From positions 62,001 to 126,000 of the forward strand of contig NZ_FSRC01000004.1 in NCBI RefSeq assembly GCF_900129785.1: 64,000 nucleotides of DNA. The letters are read 5' to 3'. A program made the position numbers and the translations under genes. The notes below the pieces were generated by a model. The model was given only the letters and a program-made list of their open reading frames with translations. It was not told the DNA's origin and ran no database searches. The DNA comes from Algoriphagus halophilus. Its GTDB lineage: Bacteria; Bacteroidota; Bacteroidia; Cytophagales; Cyclobacteriaceae. This document shows positions 1 to 9,852 of the stretch, one piece after another (the first letter of the stretch is position 1; each line of letters begins with the position of its first letter).

Positions 1-2223
1 GTAAAGCCTGCTGCTCCTTCCACTCCAGCAGCTCCTGCTGCTGAAGTGAAAAAGCCAAAGGACGAAGTGATTTCTGCGAAAGCAGATTCTTTAAAAGGAT
101 TGACTGTATTGGGGAAAATTGAACTTCCTGCAGACAAACCTAAAAAGAAAGGTGGTCCAGTTGCATCTTCTGACGAAAGAGGTAGAGATAAAAAGAGACC
201 TCGTAAAAGAATTGACAAGGGTGGTTCCAACGCAGGTGGAAATAGAAACCAAGGTGGAGGAAATAGAAACCAAGGTCAACGAGGCAATAATCAAAATAGA
301 GGAGGACAAGGCAGAGTACAAAAAGCTGAGCCAACTCAAAAAGAAATTCAAGATCAGATCAAACAAACGCTTGCTAGACTTCAAGGAAATAAACCGGGTG
401 GTGGAAAATCCAAGTCTAGAAGAGATAAAAAGGCAGAGCGAGAGAGAGAAGTTGATCATGAAAATGAAGAAACAAAATTGTTGAAAGTCACAGAATTTAT
501 TTCTGCAAATGACTTAGCAGCATTGTTGGATGTTTCTGTCAATCAAATTATTTCTACCTGTATGTCCCTGGGTATGTTCGTTTCGATCAACCAGAGATTG
601 GATGCAGAAGCCATTACCATCATTGCAGATGAATTCGGATATGACGTAGAGTTTACGAAGTCTATTGAAGATGAAATCGTAGAAGAGGTGGAGGACGATC
701 CAGAAGACTTGATCGAAAGAGCTCCTATTGTGACCATCATGGGTCACGTAGATCACGGTAAAACATCCTTGTTGGATTACATTAGAACTTCCAAGGTGAC
801 TGCTGATGAAGCAGGGGGGATTACCCAACACATTGGAGCTTATGATGTGATGACCAAAACAGGTCATAAAATCGCATTCCTTGATACTCCTGGTCACGAG
901 GCATTTACTGCCATGCGTGCTCGTGGTGCCAAAATTACTGACGTCGCAATTATTGTAATTGCAGCGGACGATAGCATCATGCCACAGACCAAAGAAGCGA
1001 TCAATCACGCTCAGGTAGCTGGAGTACCTATGATCTTTGCGATCAATAAGATTGATAAGCCTAATGCTAATCCAAATAAGATCAAAGAGGAATTGGCCAA
1101 TATGAACTTGTTGATTGAGGAATGGGGTGGAAAATACCAATCTCAGGAATTATCAGCTAAAACAGGTGAAGGTGTAGACGACTTGCTTGAAAAAGTACTT
1201 TTGGAAGCAGAAGTATTGGAATTGAAAGCAAATCCAGATAAAAATGCAGTGGGTACTGTAATCGAAGCTTCCTTGGATAAAGGACGTGGTTATGTGACCA
1301 CCATTATGGTCCAAAGTGGTACCTTGAAAATTGGAGATATCACGTTGGCAGGTAAGCACTATGGCCGTGTGAAAGCCATGTTTGACCATAAAGGTAAAAA
1401 GCTGAAAACTGCCGGACCTTCTACTCCTGTCCAGTTATTGGGACTGAGTGGTGCTCCTCAAGCAGGGGATATCATCAAAGTGTATGATACCGAAAGAGAA
1501 GCTAGAGAAATTGCTAACTCAAGAGAACAGATTCAAAGAGAGCAAAGCCTTAGAACTAAGAAGCATATTACTTTGGATGAAATTGGTCGTCGTTTGGCAA
1601 TCGGTTCATTTAAGGAATTGAATATCATCATTAAAGGTGATGTGGATGGTTCAGTTGAAGCACTTTCCGATTCATTGTTGAAGCTTTCTAAGGATGAAGT
1701 AAAAGTGAATATCATCCATAAAGGAGTAGGGCAGATTTCTGAATCTGACGTATTGTTGGCTTCTGCTTCTGATGCAATTATTCTAGGCTTCCAAGTAAGA
1801 CCGTCTTCTAATGCGAAGAAACTAGCTGAACAAGAAGAAATTGAAATCAGACATTACTCGATTATCTACGATGCGATTAATCAAATCAAAGATGCTATCG
1901 AAGGAATGCTCGAGCCAGAATTTGAAGAAGTAATCACTGGTAATATTCAAGTTCGTGAAGTATTTAAGATTTCTAAGATCGGTACTGTTGCAGGTTCTTA
2001 TGTAATGGATGGTTACATCACACGTAAGAATAAGATCAGAGTGATCCGTGACGGAATTGTGATACATGAAGGTGAAATCGATCAATTGAAGCGATTCAAG
2101 GACGATGTAGCTGAAGTGAAAGCTGGTTACGAATGTGGTATTTCAATCAAAAACTTCAACAATATCGAGATCGATGATACGATTGAAGGATACGAGATGA
2201 AAGAAATTAAGCGTAAAAAATAA
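1..2223 (+). CDS. infB: Translation initiation factor IF-2 (5'-truncated by window edge)
   Basis: IF-2 is the GTPase that brings initiator fMet-tRNA to the 30S subunit and promotes subunit joining in the cytoplasm. The frame is open from base 1 with no start, so the N-terminus lies outside the window. The visible protein has an Ala/Pro/Lys tract and then an Arg/Asn/Gly-rich low-complexity stretch (about bases 220-310). Next comes the IF2_N-like segment around bases 480-690. The G domain follows, with P-loop GHVDHGKT near base 745, the DTPGHE motif near 885 and NKID near 1048. Domain II, the IF-2 core and the C-terminal fMet-tRNA-binding domain complete it. All key GTPase motifs are intact. 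A strong intrinsic terminator follows the stop. Identification is certain; only the N-terminus is unseen. Confidence 0.98.
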   Translation, partial: VKPAAPSTPAAPAAEVKKPKDEVISAKADSLKGLTVLGKIELPADKPKKKGGPVASSDERGRDKKRPRKRIDKGGSNAGGNRNQGGGNRNQGQRGNNQNRGGQGRVQKAEPTQKEIQDQIKQTLARLQGNKPGGGKSKSRRDKKAEREREVDHENEETKLLKVTEFISANDLAALLDVSVNQIISTCMSLGMFVSINQRLDAEAITIIADEFGYDVEFTKSIEDEIVEEVEDDPEDLIERAPIVTIMGHVDHGKTSLLDYIRTSKVTADEAGGITQHIGAYDVMTKTGHKIAFLDTPGHEAFTAMRARGAKITDVAIIVIAADDSIMPQTKEAINHAQVAGVPMIFAINKIDKPNANPNKIKEELANMNLLIEEWGGKYQSQELSAKTGEGVDDLLEKVLLEAEVLELKANPDKNAVGTVIEASLDKGRGYVTTIMVQSGTLKIGDITLAGKHYGRVKAMFDHKGKKLKTAGPSTPVQLLGLSGAPQAGDIIKVYDTEREAREIANSREQIQREQSLRTKKHITLDEIGRRLAIGSFKELNIIIKGDVDGSVEALSDSLLKLSKDEVKVNIIHKGVGQISESDVLLASASDAIILGFQVRPSSNAKKLAEQEEIEIRHYSIIYDAINQIKDAIEGMLEPEFEEVITGNIQVREVFKISKIGTVAGSYVMDGYITRKNKIRVIRDGIVIHEGEIDQLKRFKDDVAEVKAGYECGISIKNFNNIEIDDTIEGYEMKEIKRKK

Positions 2224-2245
2224 ATTCGCTTAGAATTATATGTAG

Positions 2246-2276
2246 AAAGGAACGGCTTGCCGTTCCTTTTTTATTT
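2246..2276 (+). terminator. Intrinsic terminator after infB
   Basis: Bases 2246-2256 pair with 2259-2269 as a near-perfect inverted repeat with a GGAACGGC core. A run of T (TTTTATTTTT) follows. It sits 22 bases after the infB stop. Confidence 0.85.
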
Positions 2277-2283
2277 TTGACCT

Positions 2284-2481
2284 ATGATTGAATCAATTCT
2301 GATACTGTTAAAAATAGCTATCGCAATCTCGATACTAAATCTGGTTATCGGAATGATAAAACCAGTGTATGTATTATGGTTTTTAGATAGATCAAACAGA
2401 TTGAAAGTTTTGAAAATATTTGGATTGACTTCAATTGTATTGTGGCTAATCCATTTTTTGCTAAAATATTATATTGCTTAA
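2284..2481 (+). CDS. Small predicted membrane protein, unknown
   Basis: I do not recognise this 65-residue protein. It starts with ATG just after the infB terminator. Two hydrophobic segments (about residues 4-23 and 45-62) flank a short basic loop containing DRSNRLK, so it looks like a two-helix inner-membrane protein with a charged middle. No enzymatic motif is visible. A weak inverted repeat (ACTGAA / TTCAGT) followed by T-rich sequence lies right at its stop. The strand and spacing fit a real small gene, but no homology supports it here, so it may be spurious. Confidence 0.4.
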   Translation: MIESILILLKIAIAISILNLVIGMIKPVYVLWFLDRSNRLKVLKIFGLTSIVLWLIHFLLKYYIA

Positions 2482-2566
2482 ACTGAATATTTCAGTGTAT
2501 TTTTTATTAATCCGATTGGGGATTCCCTGAGATTATTCATACTTTTCAAGGTATTTCTTCCAAGAA

Positions 2567-3112
2567 TTGAAAAAATTCTCTTCCATATTGCTCCTTGCGT
2601 GTTTCGCCATCTATCAGTTTGGTTACTACGCATTCTATTTTTCATATGAGAATCATCTTGAGGCTCAATGGGAGGAAGATGTTTTTGAAATGGATATGAA
2701 TCTGGACGAACAGAAAATGCTGGAAGTTCCTTTGACAGTTCCATATATGTCCTTCCAGGAAGACTTTCAAGTGACCAATACTCGATTTGAATTGGATGGG
2801 AATTACTACAGAGCAATCAAACAACGATATACTCAGGAAACTTTACAGATCATTTATGTTCCGGATACTTCGAGAACAGTATTGGACAATACATTTAAGC
2901 AGTGGGTTTCTTCATTAATAGGGGATGATTTACCCCAAGACCAACAGGGTAAGTCGGTGCTTAAGAATTTTGTAAAGGATTATATTCAAGCCTGCGACTT
3001 TAGTTTTACTGCATTCAAACAATCGATAATTGACAAAACGGTAGTTTCTATTTTTTCTGCCTATAAGAATCCTTTCTATTCTTTGGATTCACCTCCTCCA
3101 CAATTGGGTTAA
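2567..3112 (+). CDS. Exported or membrane-anchored hypothetical protein
   Basis: I do not recognise this 181-residue protein. The best start is TTG at 2567, which gives a Met-Lys-Lys-Phe N-terminus and a hydrophobic stretch over residues 4-26 typical of a signal peptide or anchor. The rest is soluble, acidic and aromatic-rich, with no cysteine cluster and no obvious catalytic motif; it ends with a proline run (SPPPQLG). It lies 117 bases upstream of a beta-barrel outer-membrane protein gene on the same strand, so a shared envelope role is possible. That is inference from position only. Confidence 0.65.
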   Translation: MKKFSSILLLACFAIYQFGYYAFYFSYENHLEAQWEEDVFEMDMNLDEQKMLEVPLTVPYMSFQEDFQVTNTRFELDGNYYRAIKQRYTQETLQIIYVPDTSRTVLDNTFKQWVSSLIGDDLPQDQQGKSVLKNFVKDYIQACDFSFTAFKQSIIDKTVVSIFSAYKNPFYSLDSPPPQLG

Positions 3113-3229
3113 TTATTTCCGGATTTTTAATTATTCATCATGAAGGAGGAATACTCTTTCTGAAAGACTGTGTCTTCTATAATCTCAATTGAGTTTTGCT
3201 AAGATACATTTTTCAATAACCCAAAAACT

Positions 3230-4342
3230 ATGAAAAAATTTACTCTGATGCTGTTGTCAGTAACAGCTCTATATATTGGATCAATTAACGTCTATGCCCA
3301 AGGATGCGTCGCTATCCGTCAATTTTCAGGATTAGGAAATGCAGTGGGACAAGGAAATATGCTCGAAAAAGGAGAATTGAATATTTCCGCAAATTATCGA
3401 TACTTTAAATCCTTTCGACACTTCAGGGGGTCTCATGAAGAGCCCAATCGAATCGAGGATGGGACCCAAGTAATCAACCATCAACATGGGCTGGATTTGA
3501 ATATCAGTTATGCATTTTCTGAAAGAATTTATGGTATAGTTTCTTTACCCTACCAATACAATGAACGAAGTTCTTTATATGAACATGGTAGAACAGAGAG
3601 GCATACTACCTATTCTCAAGGATTAGGAGACATTCGAATAGGCGCAGGCTATTGGTTGCTTTCCGGAGAAAAAGCGAAAAAAGGAAATACAGCAATTGGA
3701 TTGGGTATCAAATTCCCGACAGGCGATTATGCTTCCACCAGCACATTTTATAACCAAGGTGAAAATGGAGAGGAACAGATCAAAACCGTAGATCAATCCA
3801 TTCAGTTGGGAGATGGAGGGACAGGCTTTATCGTAGATTTCCAAGGTTTATGGAATTTGAAAGGAACCTATTTCTGGTATTATGACGGGTTCTACCTATT
3901 TAATCCAAGAGAAACGAATGGTACTCCAACCAATAGAAGACGCGAAAATGAAGCGATCATGAGTGTTCCTGATCAGTTTGCATTGCGAACTGGAGTGTTC
4001 AATTCTTTTGAAAAGATCCACGGTTTGGGATTATCCCTTGGTGGACGTGTAGAAGGAATTCCGGTTCGGGATGTTTTCGGAGGAAGTAATGGATTTAGAA
4101 GACCAGGCTATATTGTATCAGTGGAGCCAGGAATTAGCTATATGAAAGGGAATGTTACGGGAACCTTAAATGTGCCAATTGCACTATTGAGAAATAGAAC
4201 TCAAAGTGTGACAGATATTGAAAATTCTACCCCAGATGACAAGGTCCATGGTGATGCAGCTTTCGCAGATTACTTGATCAATTTTACATTGGCTTGGAGA
4301 ATACCTAAAAAAGTGAAATCTCCTTTTGGGACACTTCAATAA
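3230..4342 (+). CDS. Putative outer-membrane beta-barrel protein (transporter-like)
   Basis: This 370-residue protein has a cleavable signal peptide (hydrophobic residues 6-22, cleavage near VYAQG). The mature part alternates polar and aromatic residues, as in an outer-membrane beta-barrel. It opens with a short GCVAIRQFSG segment and contains repeated strand-turn motifs such as LNISYAFSERIYGIVSLPYQYNE and LGDIRIGAGYWLL. The layout resembles the Phenol_MetA_deg / transporter-like barrel family, but I cannot confirm the family or the substrate. The gene converges on cstA, and the hairpin between them overlaps the cstA 3' end. Confidence 0.75.
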   Translation: MKKFTLMLLSVTALYIGSINVYAQGCVAIRQFSGLGNAVGQGNMLEKGELNISANYRYFKSFRHFRGSHEEPNRIEDGTQVINHQHGLDLNISYAFSERIYGIVSLPYQYNERSSLYEHGRTERHTTYSQGLGDIRIGAGYWLLSGEKAKKGNTAIGLGIKFPTGDYASTSTFYNQGENGEEQIKTVDQSIQLGDGGTGFIVDFQGLWNLKGTYFWYYDGFYLFNPRETNGTPTNRRRENEAIMSVPDQFALRTGVFNSFEKIHGLGLSLGGRVEGIPVRDVFGGSNGFRRPGYIVSVEPGISYMKGNVTGTLNVPIALLRNRTQSVTDIENSTPDDKVHGDAAFADYLINFTLAWRIPKKVKSPFGTLQ

Positions 4343-4348
4343 TTGTTA

Positions 4349-4382
4349 GAGGTTAAAGGGCTTTTGCATGCTCTTTAACCTC
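4349..4382. terminator. Hairpin between convergent barrel gene and cstA
   Basis: Bases 4349-4361 and 4370-4382 form a 13-base-pair stem with one G-U wobble and an 8-base loop. Most of the hairpin lies inside the last codons of cstA. The T-tract is poor on both sides, so efficiency is uncertain. Confidence 0.5.
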
Positions 4383-5987
4383 ACTTTTCAAACTTTTGGT
4401 GGCCAACACCATTAAAGAAATTGCCAAAATAAATAGGGCAGCAGCAATCGCTGAAAGTACATATACTTGTTCTTGGAAATTTTTCCAGGCAAATAGACCT
4501 AAAGAAGCTAGGGTGACCGTAAACATGAAAAACATGGGAATGGTCACAAACCAAGCATTTACTTTTTCGCGGATCATCCAAACGGCAATGGTCAATAGAG
4601 CCAAAGCAGCTAACAATTGATTGGCAGAACCGAAAATAGGCCAAAGTGTGGTAAATTCTCCCGAGACCAATAATAGGATGGATAGTGCCACTACGATGCC
4701 GGTAGATAGATAGCGATTCGTAGCTATTTTCTTTGCTACAGGTTGAGGAATGTCCTCAAAATACTCCTGTAAAGTAAATCTTGCCAATCTTGTACAGGTA
4801 TCTAAAGTGGTTAAGGCAAATGCTGAAACGGTTAATGCAACAAATGCAATTGCAAATTCTTCAGGGATTCCCAAACTTGAAATCATTCCGCCCAAGCCTG
4901 TGGAAAATAGTGCTACAGGGCCTTCTCCAGTTAACTTGGTGAAATAGTCTCCGCGTTCCAACACGATGACTGCACAAACGGAGATAATGGCCAAAAATGA
5001 CTCGATCAACATTCCTCCGAATCCTACCAACTTGGCATCGCTGGCTTTATCCAATTGTTTGGAAGTGGTCCCGGATGCCACCAAGGAATGAAATCCACTT
5101 ATAGCTCCACAGGCAATGGTGATAAAAAGCACTGGAAATATGTAGCCTAAACTTTCTGAAGAAGTGACTATTTCATTGGTCATCTTCACCTCTGGGTTTG
5201 CAATGAAAATGCCCAGAACTGCTGCGATGATCATTCCATATAATAAAAAGCTATTTAAATAATCTCGAGGTTGTAAAAGCAAACTTACTGGGGTGACAGA
5301 AGCAATGAAAGCATAACCCAATAAGGCTAAAATCCAGATCTTATAATCTAAAACGAATGGAAATTGGATTCCCACAAACACAAAGAAATACATCAAAATG
5401 ACCCCAATCGTACTTAAAATAGCAAAAGCAATTTTCCTGCTTCCAATCATTTTACTTACTTGGCCAAATGCCATCGCAAGGAATATAAACGAGATAGAAG
5501 CGGAAGCGACTCCTGGATTGCTAACAAACGTTTTTGCTATGATATCTGCGAAAACACCGATTACAAGTATGAGTGTGGAAAATGAAAACAACACAAATAA
5601 CTGTTTCCCTTTTGGTCCTATTTGATTTCTAATGATGACTCCAATGGATTTGCCTTCTGTTTTTAAAGAAGCTGCCATGCTTCCTAAGTCATGCACCGCT
5701 CCAAAAAAAATTCCTCCTACCAAAATCCAAATAACCGCGGGAATCCATCCAAATGTCACTGCGATGATGGGGCCTACGATAGGTCCTGCTCCCGCAATAG
5801 AGGCAAAATGATGACCAAGTACCACAATAGGTTTACTAGGCTCATAATCTACCCCGTCATTGAACTCATGGGATGGCGCTGGTTTATCATCTGAAAGGCC
5901 AAACTTTTTATATACAAAACCTCCATATAGCTTATAGGCTAAAAAAAGAATGATACCAGATGCTAGTAATAATAGGGGAAGGCTCAT
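4353..5987 (-). CDS. cstA: Carbon starvation protein A (peptide/pyruvate transporter family)
   Basis: CstA-family proteins are inner-membrane transporters linked to peptide or pyruvate uptake during carbon limitation. The 544-residue protein is almost entirely hydrophobic with many membrane helices. It carries the conserved CstA N-terminal block (KPIVVLGHHFASIAGAGPI) and the VHDLGSM and ASGTTSKQL segments. A TTG six codons upstream (6005) is in frame, but the ATG at 5987 places MSLPLLLL directly at the first helix and is the better start. The gene stands alone, transcribed away from accD. A TATATTTG element about 70 bases upstream may be its promoter. Transported substrate cannot be told from sequence. 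Confidence 0.93.
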   Translation of the reverse strand: MSLPLLLLASGIILFLAYKLYGGFVYKKFGLSDDKPAPSHEFNDGVDYEPSKPIVVLGHHFASIAGAGPIVGPIIAVTFGWIPAVIWILVGGIFFGAVHDLGSMAASLKTEGKSIGVIIRNQIGPKGKQLFVLFSFSTLILVIGVFADIIAKTFVSNPGVASASISFIFLAMAFGQVSKMIGSRKIAFAILSTIGVILMYFFVFVGIQFPFVLDYKIWILALLGYAFIASVTPVSLLLQPRDYLNSFLLYGMIIAAVLGIFIANPEVKMTNEIVTSSESLGYIFPVLFITIACGAISGFHSLVASGTTSKQLDKASDAKLVGFGGMLIESFLAIISVCAVIVLERGDYFTKLTGEGPVALFSTGLGGMISSLGIPEEFAIAFVALTVSAFALTTLDTCTRLARFTLQEYFEDIPQPVAKKIATNRYLSTGIVVALSILLLVSGEFTTLWPIFGSANQLLAALALLTIAVWMIREKVNAWFVTIPMFFMFTVTLASLGLFAWKNFQEQVYVLSAIAAALFILAISLMVLATKSLKSEVKEHAKAL

Positions 5988-6059
5988 ATTTGGGTTATTT
6001 GGCAATACCTCAAAACGCAGTATATTCGTACTGAGTCTATTTTATTATTCAAAATAAAG

Positions 6060-6067
6060 CAAATATA
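6060..6067 (-). promoter_or_regulatory. Candidate -7 element for cstA
   Basis: On the minus strand this reads TATATTTG, matching the Bacteroidota -7 consensus TAnnTTTG. No clear TTG -33 element is visible. It lies 73 bases before the preferred cstA ATG. Confidence 0.35.
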
Positions 6068-6168
6068 TAGGGAGTTAAAAAGAAATTTTTTCGGATGGTA
6101 AAAAGAAATTATTGATTAAATAAAACAACGCGGGAGAATTACCGGTTTTATTTAATGGAGATATGGAC

Positions 6169-6176
6169 TAAATTTG
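6169..6176 (+). promoter_or_regulatory. Candidate -7 element for accD
   Basis: TAAATTTG matches TAnnTTTG and lies 40 bases before the accD ATG. The -33 region lacks a good TTG, so this is tentative. Confidence 0.35.
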
Positions 6177-6216
6177 TAACCTTTGACTTGTCAAAACAAC
6201 GACCTAAAATCACAAT

Positions 6217-7059
6217 ATGGCTTGGTTTAAAAGAACTGACAAAGGCATCAAAACTTCCACAGCGGAGAAAAAGGATACTCCTGATGGCCTTTGGTTTAAA
6301 ACCCCGAATGGGAATATCATTCATACGCGTGAATTGAAAAATAACGCTTATGTGTGTCCTGATGATGATTTCCACGTAAAAATCGGATCTAAAGAATACT
6401 TCGAAATACTGTTTGATGGTAATAAATTCACGGAGCTGGATAAGGATATGAAATCCGGTGATCCCTTGAAATTTACCGATACTAAACCGTATACTTCGAG
6501 AATCGAAGCGACGATAAAAAAGACGGAACTCAATGATGCTGTAAGATCTGCGGTTGGAAAAATGAACGGATTGGACCTAGTGGTATCCTGTATGGACTTC
6601 AATTTTATTGGAGGATCTATGGGATCAGTTGTGGGAGAGAAGATCGCTAGGGCGATTGATTATTCCCTAAAACATAAGGTTCCATTTCTTATGATTTCTA
6701 AATCCGGTGGAGCAAGAATGATGGAAGCTGGTTTTTCATTGATGCAAATGGCCAAAACTTCTGCAAAGTTGGCGCTATTGGATCAAGCAGGAATTCCATT
6801 TATTTCTTTATTGACAGATCCTACTACAGGTGGTGTTACAGCCTCTTATGCAATGTTGGGAGATTTTAACATTGCGGAGCCAGAAGCATTAATCGGATTT
6901 GCAGGTCCAAGAGTTATTAGAGAAACAATCGGGAAAGATCTGCCTAAAGGATTCCAAAGTTCTGAGTTTGTTTTGGAACATGGTTTCTTGGATTTTATCA
7001 TCGATCGACGTCAATTAAAGAGTCGTTTGACCACTTTGCTAAACCTCTTGCATAATTAA
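6217..7059 (+). CDS. accD: Acetyl-CoA carboxylase carboxyltransferase subunit beta
   Basis: AccD pairs with AccA to transfer the carboxyl group from biotin to acetyl-CoA, the first step of fatty-acid synthesis. The 280-residue protein has the complete carboxyltransferase fold, with [30 protein letters not shown] and the [16 protein letters not shown] oxyanion region. The usual four-cysteine zinc ribbon is missing. The first CxxC position reads TPNG (residues 29-32) and the second reads CPDD (Cys47 only). From memory, this loss is shared by other Bacteroidota AccD proteins, so it is not damage. The start ATG is unambiguous. accA is not in the window. Confidence 0.96.
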   Translation: MAWFKRTDKGIKTSTAEKKDTPDGLWFKTPNGNIIHTRELKNNAYVCPDDDFHVKIGSKEYFEILFDGNKFTELDKDMKSGDPLKFTDTKPYTSRIEATIKKTELNDAVRSAVGKMNGLDLVVSCMDFNFIGGSMGSVVGEKIARAIDYSLKHKVPFLMISKSGGARMMEAGFSLMQMAKTSAKLALLDQAGIPFISLLTDPTTGGVTASYAMLGDFNIAEPEALIGFAGPRVIRETIGKDLPKGFQSSEFVLEHGFLDFIIDRRQLKSRLTTLLNLLHN

Positions 7060-7136
7060 TCAGTTATCCTATCAAATGAATTACAGTTTCTGGCCAAATT
7101 TGGATTTGGTTATGACCTGTTTATAGGATTTATAAA

Positions 7137-7144
7137 TATATTTG
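7137..7144 (+). promoter_or_regulatory. Candidate -7 element for nqrF
   Basis: TATATTTG matches the Bacteroidota -7 consensus and lies 50 bases before the nqrF ATG. The nearest upstream TTG is 28 bases away, longer than usual. Confidence 0.4.
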
Positions 7145-7194
7145 TGTTCGAAAATCGGAATCAATCCATACGAAAAAAGTAAAACCAATAGTTC

Positions 7195-8499
7195 ATGGGT
7201 TCAGTAATTATCACATCCATAGTAGCTTTTACAGTAATTATATTGCTACTGGTATTTATCCTCCTTTTTGCCCAATCAAAGTTGGTCAACTCTGGGGATG
7301 TCAACATCATTATAAATGGTGACGAAAGTTCTCCAATTGTGACCGCAGCAGGTACTACTTTGCTGTCTACATTGGGTGGACAAAAAATCTTTCTTCCTTC
7401 CGCATGCGGTGGAGGTGGAACCTGCGCTATGTGTAAATGCGTGGTTGAAGAAGGCGGGGGTGAAGTCCTTCCAACAGAAGTAGGTCACCTTAGTAGAGCA
7501 GAGCAGCAAGGAAATGTTCGCTTGGCATGTCAGGTGAAAGTGAAGAATGACATGAAGATTCGAGTGCCAGAAGAAATTTTTGGTATCAAGAAGTGGGATT
7601 GTGAAGTGATCTCCAATTATAACGTTTCTACCTTTATTAAAGAGTTTAAAGTGAAGCTTCCTGAAGGGGAAACTTTGGACTTCGAAGCAGGTGGATATAT
7701 TCAGATTGACGTACCTGTAGTGACAGTTAACTTCAAGGATATGGATATTACTCCACATCCTGAATTAGGTCACCCAAATGATGTATATCAAAGCGATTGG
7801 GATAAATTTGGTCTTTGGGATCTCGTTATGAAAAATGACGAAGAGCTATTCAGAGCGTATTCTATGGCCAATCACCCTGCAGAAGGTAACATCGTGATGT
7901 TGACCATCCGTATCGCTACTCCGCCATGGGACAGAGCTAACAATAAGTGGATGGATGTAAATCCAGGTGTATGTTCTTCTTATGTGTTCTCTAGAAAACC
8001 AGGGGATAAAGTAACTATTTCTGGGCCTTATGGTGAATTCCATATCAACCCAACTCAAAGAGAAATGGTTTATATCGGTGGTGGAGCTGGAATGGCACCA
8101 TTGAGAGCTCAGATCTTTCACTTATTCCATACAGAGAAGACTAGTAGAAAAGTTTCTTATTGGTATGGAGGTAGATCGAAAAAGGAATTGTTCTATGTTC
8201 CTCACTTCAGAGCTATTGAAGAAGACTTCCCTAATTTCCAATTCCACATTGGACTTTCAGAGCCTTTACCAGAAGACAATTGGAAGATTAAAAAATCCTT
8301 GGATGATAAAGAAGGTGACGGTTACGTTGGATTCATCCATCAAGTATTATATGACAATTATTTGAAAGACCATCCAGAGCCAGATGAGGTAGAATATTAC
8401 CTTTGTGGTCCTCCATTGATGAATGCCGCAGTATTGAAACTGTTGGATGATCTAGGAATTCCTCAAGAAAATATCCGATTCGATGATTTCGGAGGATAA
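7195..8499 (+). CDS. nqrF: Na+-translocating NADH:quinone reductase subunit F
   Basis: NqrF is the NADH-oxidising, membrane-anchored subunit of the sodium-pumping NQR complex. The 434-residue protein has an N-terminal helix (residues 4-26). A plant-type ferredoxin domain follows with 2Fe-2S ligands Cys71, Cys77, Cys80 and Cys112. Then come the flavin motif RAYS, the nucleotide-binding [12 protein letters not shown] segment and a C-terminal [10 protein letters not shown] motif. All redox ligands are present and the length is normal for NqrF. Subunits A-E are not next to it: accD lies upstream and an arginase-like gene downstream. It is therefore either an nqrF displaced from its operon or an extra copy. 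A TTCG-loop terminator follows. Confidence 0.93.
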   Translation: MGSVIITSIVAFTVIILLLVFILLFAQSKLVNSGDVNIIINGDESSPIVTAAGTTLLSTLGGQKIFLPSACGGGGTCAMCKCVVEEGGGEVLPTEVGHLSRAEQQGNVRLACQVKVKNDMKIRVPEEIFGIKKWDCEVISNYNVSTFIKEFKVKLPEGETLDFEAGGYIQIDVPVVTVNFKDMDITPHPELGHPNDVYQSDWDKFGLWDLVMKNDEELFRAYSMANHPAEGNIVMLTIRIATPPWDRANNKWMDVNPGVCSSYVFSRKPGDKVTISGPYGEFHINPTQREMVYIGGGAGMAPLRAQIFHLFHTEKTSRKVSYWYGGRSKKELFYVPHFRAIEEDFPNFQFHIGLSEPLPEDNWKIKKSLDDKEGDGYVGFIHQVLYDNYLKDHPEPDEVEYYLCGPPLMNAAVLKLLDDLGIPQENIRFDDFGG

Positions 8500-8505
8500 A
8501 AATTT

Positions 8506-8532
8506 AAATCCCGCTTCGGCGGGATTTTTTTT
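8506..8532 (+). terminator. Intrinsic terminator after nqrF
   Basis: AAATCCCGC pairs with GCGGGATTT around a TTCG tetraloop, followed by a T run. It begins six bases after the stop. Confidence 0.92.
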
Positions 8533-8700
8533 GCCCCTATTCCAATGAATTTGAAGCAGTTGTTTCCGAGTTCTATAGTTCATGAATAGAAAGGCAGGAA
8601 TTTTGATACTTTCGAAAGGGTGATATTGTGAACATTGGAGGAAGGTTCTCCTCTAATACATGTCATATTTTGTTTATTTTTACCCAACACCACACCTTTT

Positions 8701-9852
8701 ATGAATATTCAATCGTTTTTCGATCCTGTAGAAGAGTTTCTCTGGCAGAAAAAATATGCTGAAAACACCTTTTTTCATCAAATCCATTATTATGGTGAAA
8801 GTTTCCCGCAACTGAAAGGTATCCATATCGCAATTGTAGGATTGAAAGAAACCAGGGGGATCAAAAAATTTGAAAGCTTAGATCGCTCCAGTTCCGAAAT
8901 TCGAGAAAAGCTCTATGAATTAAAGCGTGGCTTTGGAGCGATACGTGTGGCCGATTTAGGAGACCTAATTTCTGGAGAAACCTTAGAGGATACCTACCAT
9001 GCAATTCAAAAAGTGGGGGAATACCTTATGAAACAACAAATTCTTCCTGTTTATATTGGAGGTACCCATGATTTGGATATGGGACAATATTTGTCCTACC
9101 AAAACATGAAAAAATTGGTAAGCCTACTCACTGTGGATGCCAAAGTAGATATGGAGGAAAAGGGTCCCATGGCGGATCAACATACCCAAGAGATTATTTT
9201 ACATCAGCCTAATTTCTTGTTTTCCTACGCTCATCTAGCCTATCAAAGTTTTTTGGTGGATCCTACCCTGATCAATGTAATGGAAAAACTTTATTTCGAT
9301 CATGTAAGGTTAGGACAGGTGAGATCAGAGTTTAAAGAAATTGAACCCATTATACGGAATGCAGATTTCTTGAGCTTTGATCTAGCGGCCATCCAATCTA
9401 CCGATGCACCAGGTGCAGTAGATGCGCAACCATTCGGCCTGACGGCAGAAGAAGCTTGTCAAATCTGTTGGTTTGCTGGGACCAATGAAAAACTGAGTTC
9501 AATAGGGATTTATGGATACGAGCCCTATTATGATGACCCTCACAATAAAACAGCAAAGGTCGTAGCTGTGATGATTTGGTACTTTATTGAAGGATTTTAC
9601 TCTCGAAAAGATAGTCTTTCTTTTAAGAGTAATGATTATATTAAATATACTGTTTCTCTGGACTCCAAGCCCAATACCATTGTGTTCTACAAGAGTAAGA
9701 AAAGTGGAAAATGGTGGATGGAGATTCCTCAAAATGAAACGGAGAAGTTTGATAGGGGTACTACAGTTCCTTGTAGCTATTCAGACTATCAAATGGCCCA
9801 AAACGGTGAAATTCCAGAGCGTTGGGTCAATGCCCAGATTAAACTTCTATGA
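8701..9852 (+). CDS. Arginase/agmatinase-fold protein with altered metal site (formimidoylglutamase-like)
   Basis: This 383-residue protein belongs to the ureohydrolase (arginase, agmatinase, formimidoylglutamase) superfamily, whose members hydrolyse guanidino or formimino groups with two manganese ions. The three metal motifs are recognisable but changed. GGTHD carries His123. DAKVD has Asp146 and Asp150, but Lys148 replaces the usual His. SFDLA keeps Asp227, but Ala229 replaces the second Asp. Metal A ligands are thus kept while the two ligands specific to metal B are lost. The C-terminal ~75 residues form an extra tail. ATG at 8701 is preferred over a TTG at 8635 because the protein begins at MNIQSFF. 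It overlaps the next gene by four bases. Substrate and activity are unknown. Confidence 0.8.
   Translation: MNIQSFFDPVEEFLWQKKYAENTFFHQIHYYGESFPQLKGIHIAIVGLKETRGIKKFESLDRSSSEIREKLYELKRGFGAIRVADLGDLISGETLEDTYHAIQKVGEYLMKQQILPVYIGGTHDLDMGQYLSYQNMKKLVSLLTVDAKVDMEEKGPMADQHTQEIILHQPNFLFSYAHLAYQSFLVDPTLINVMEKLYFDHVRLGQVRSEFKEIEPIIRNADFLSFDLAAIQSTDAPGAVDAQPFGLTAEEACQICWFAGTNEKLSSIGIYGYEPYYDDPHNKTAKVVAVMIWYFIEGFYSRKDSLSFKSNDYIKYTVSLDSKPNTIVFYKSKKSGKWWMEIPQNETEKFDRGTTVPCSYSDYQMAQNGEIPERWVNAQIKLL

Noticed and set aside
514..1140. A 208-codon open frame on the minus strand across infB
   Set aside because: It is antisense to the IF-2 G domain and shows no domain or signal peptide. It is a codon shadow.
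2478..2816. A 112-codon minus-strand frame over the hypothetical gene at 2567
   Set aside because: The plus-strand gene has a clean signal peptide and a normal layout; the minus frame has neither.
7276..7758. A 160-codon minus-strand frame over nqrF
   Set aside because: Its Cys/His-rich text comes from reading the ferredoxin codons backwards. nqrF is unambiguous there.
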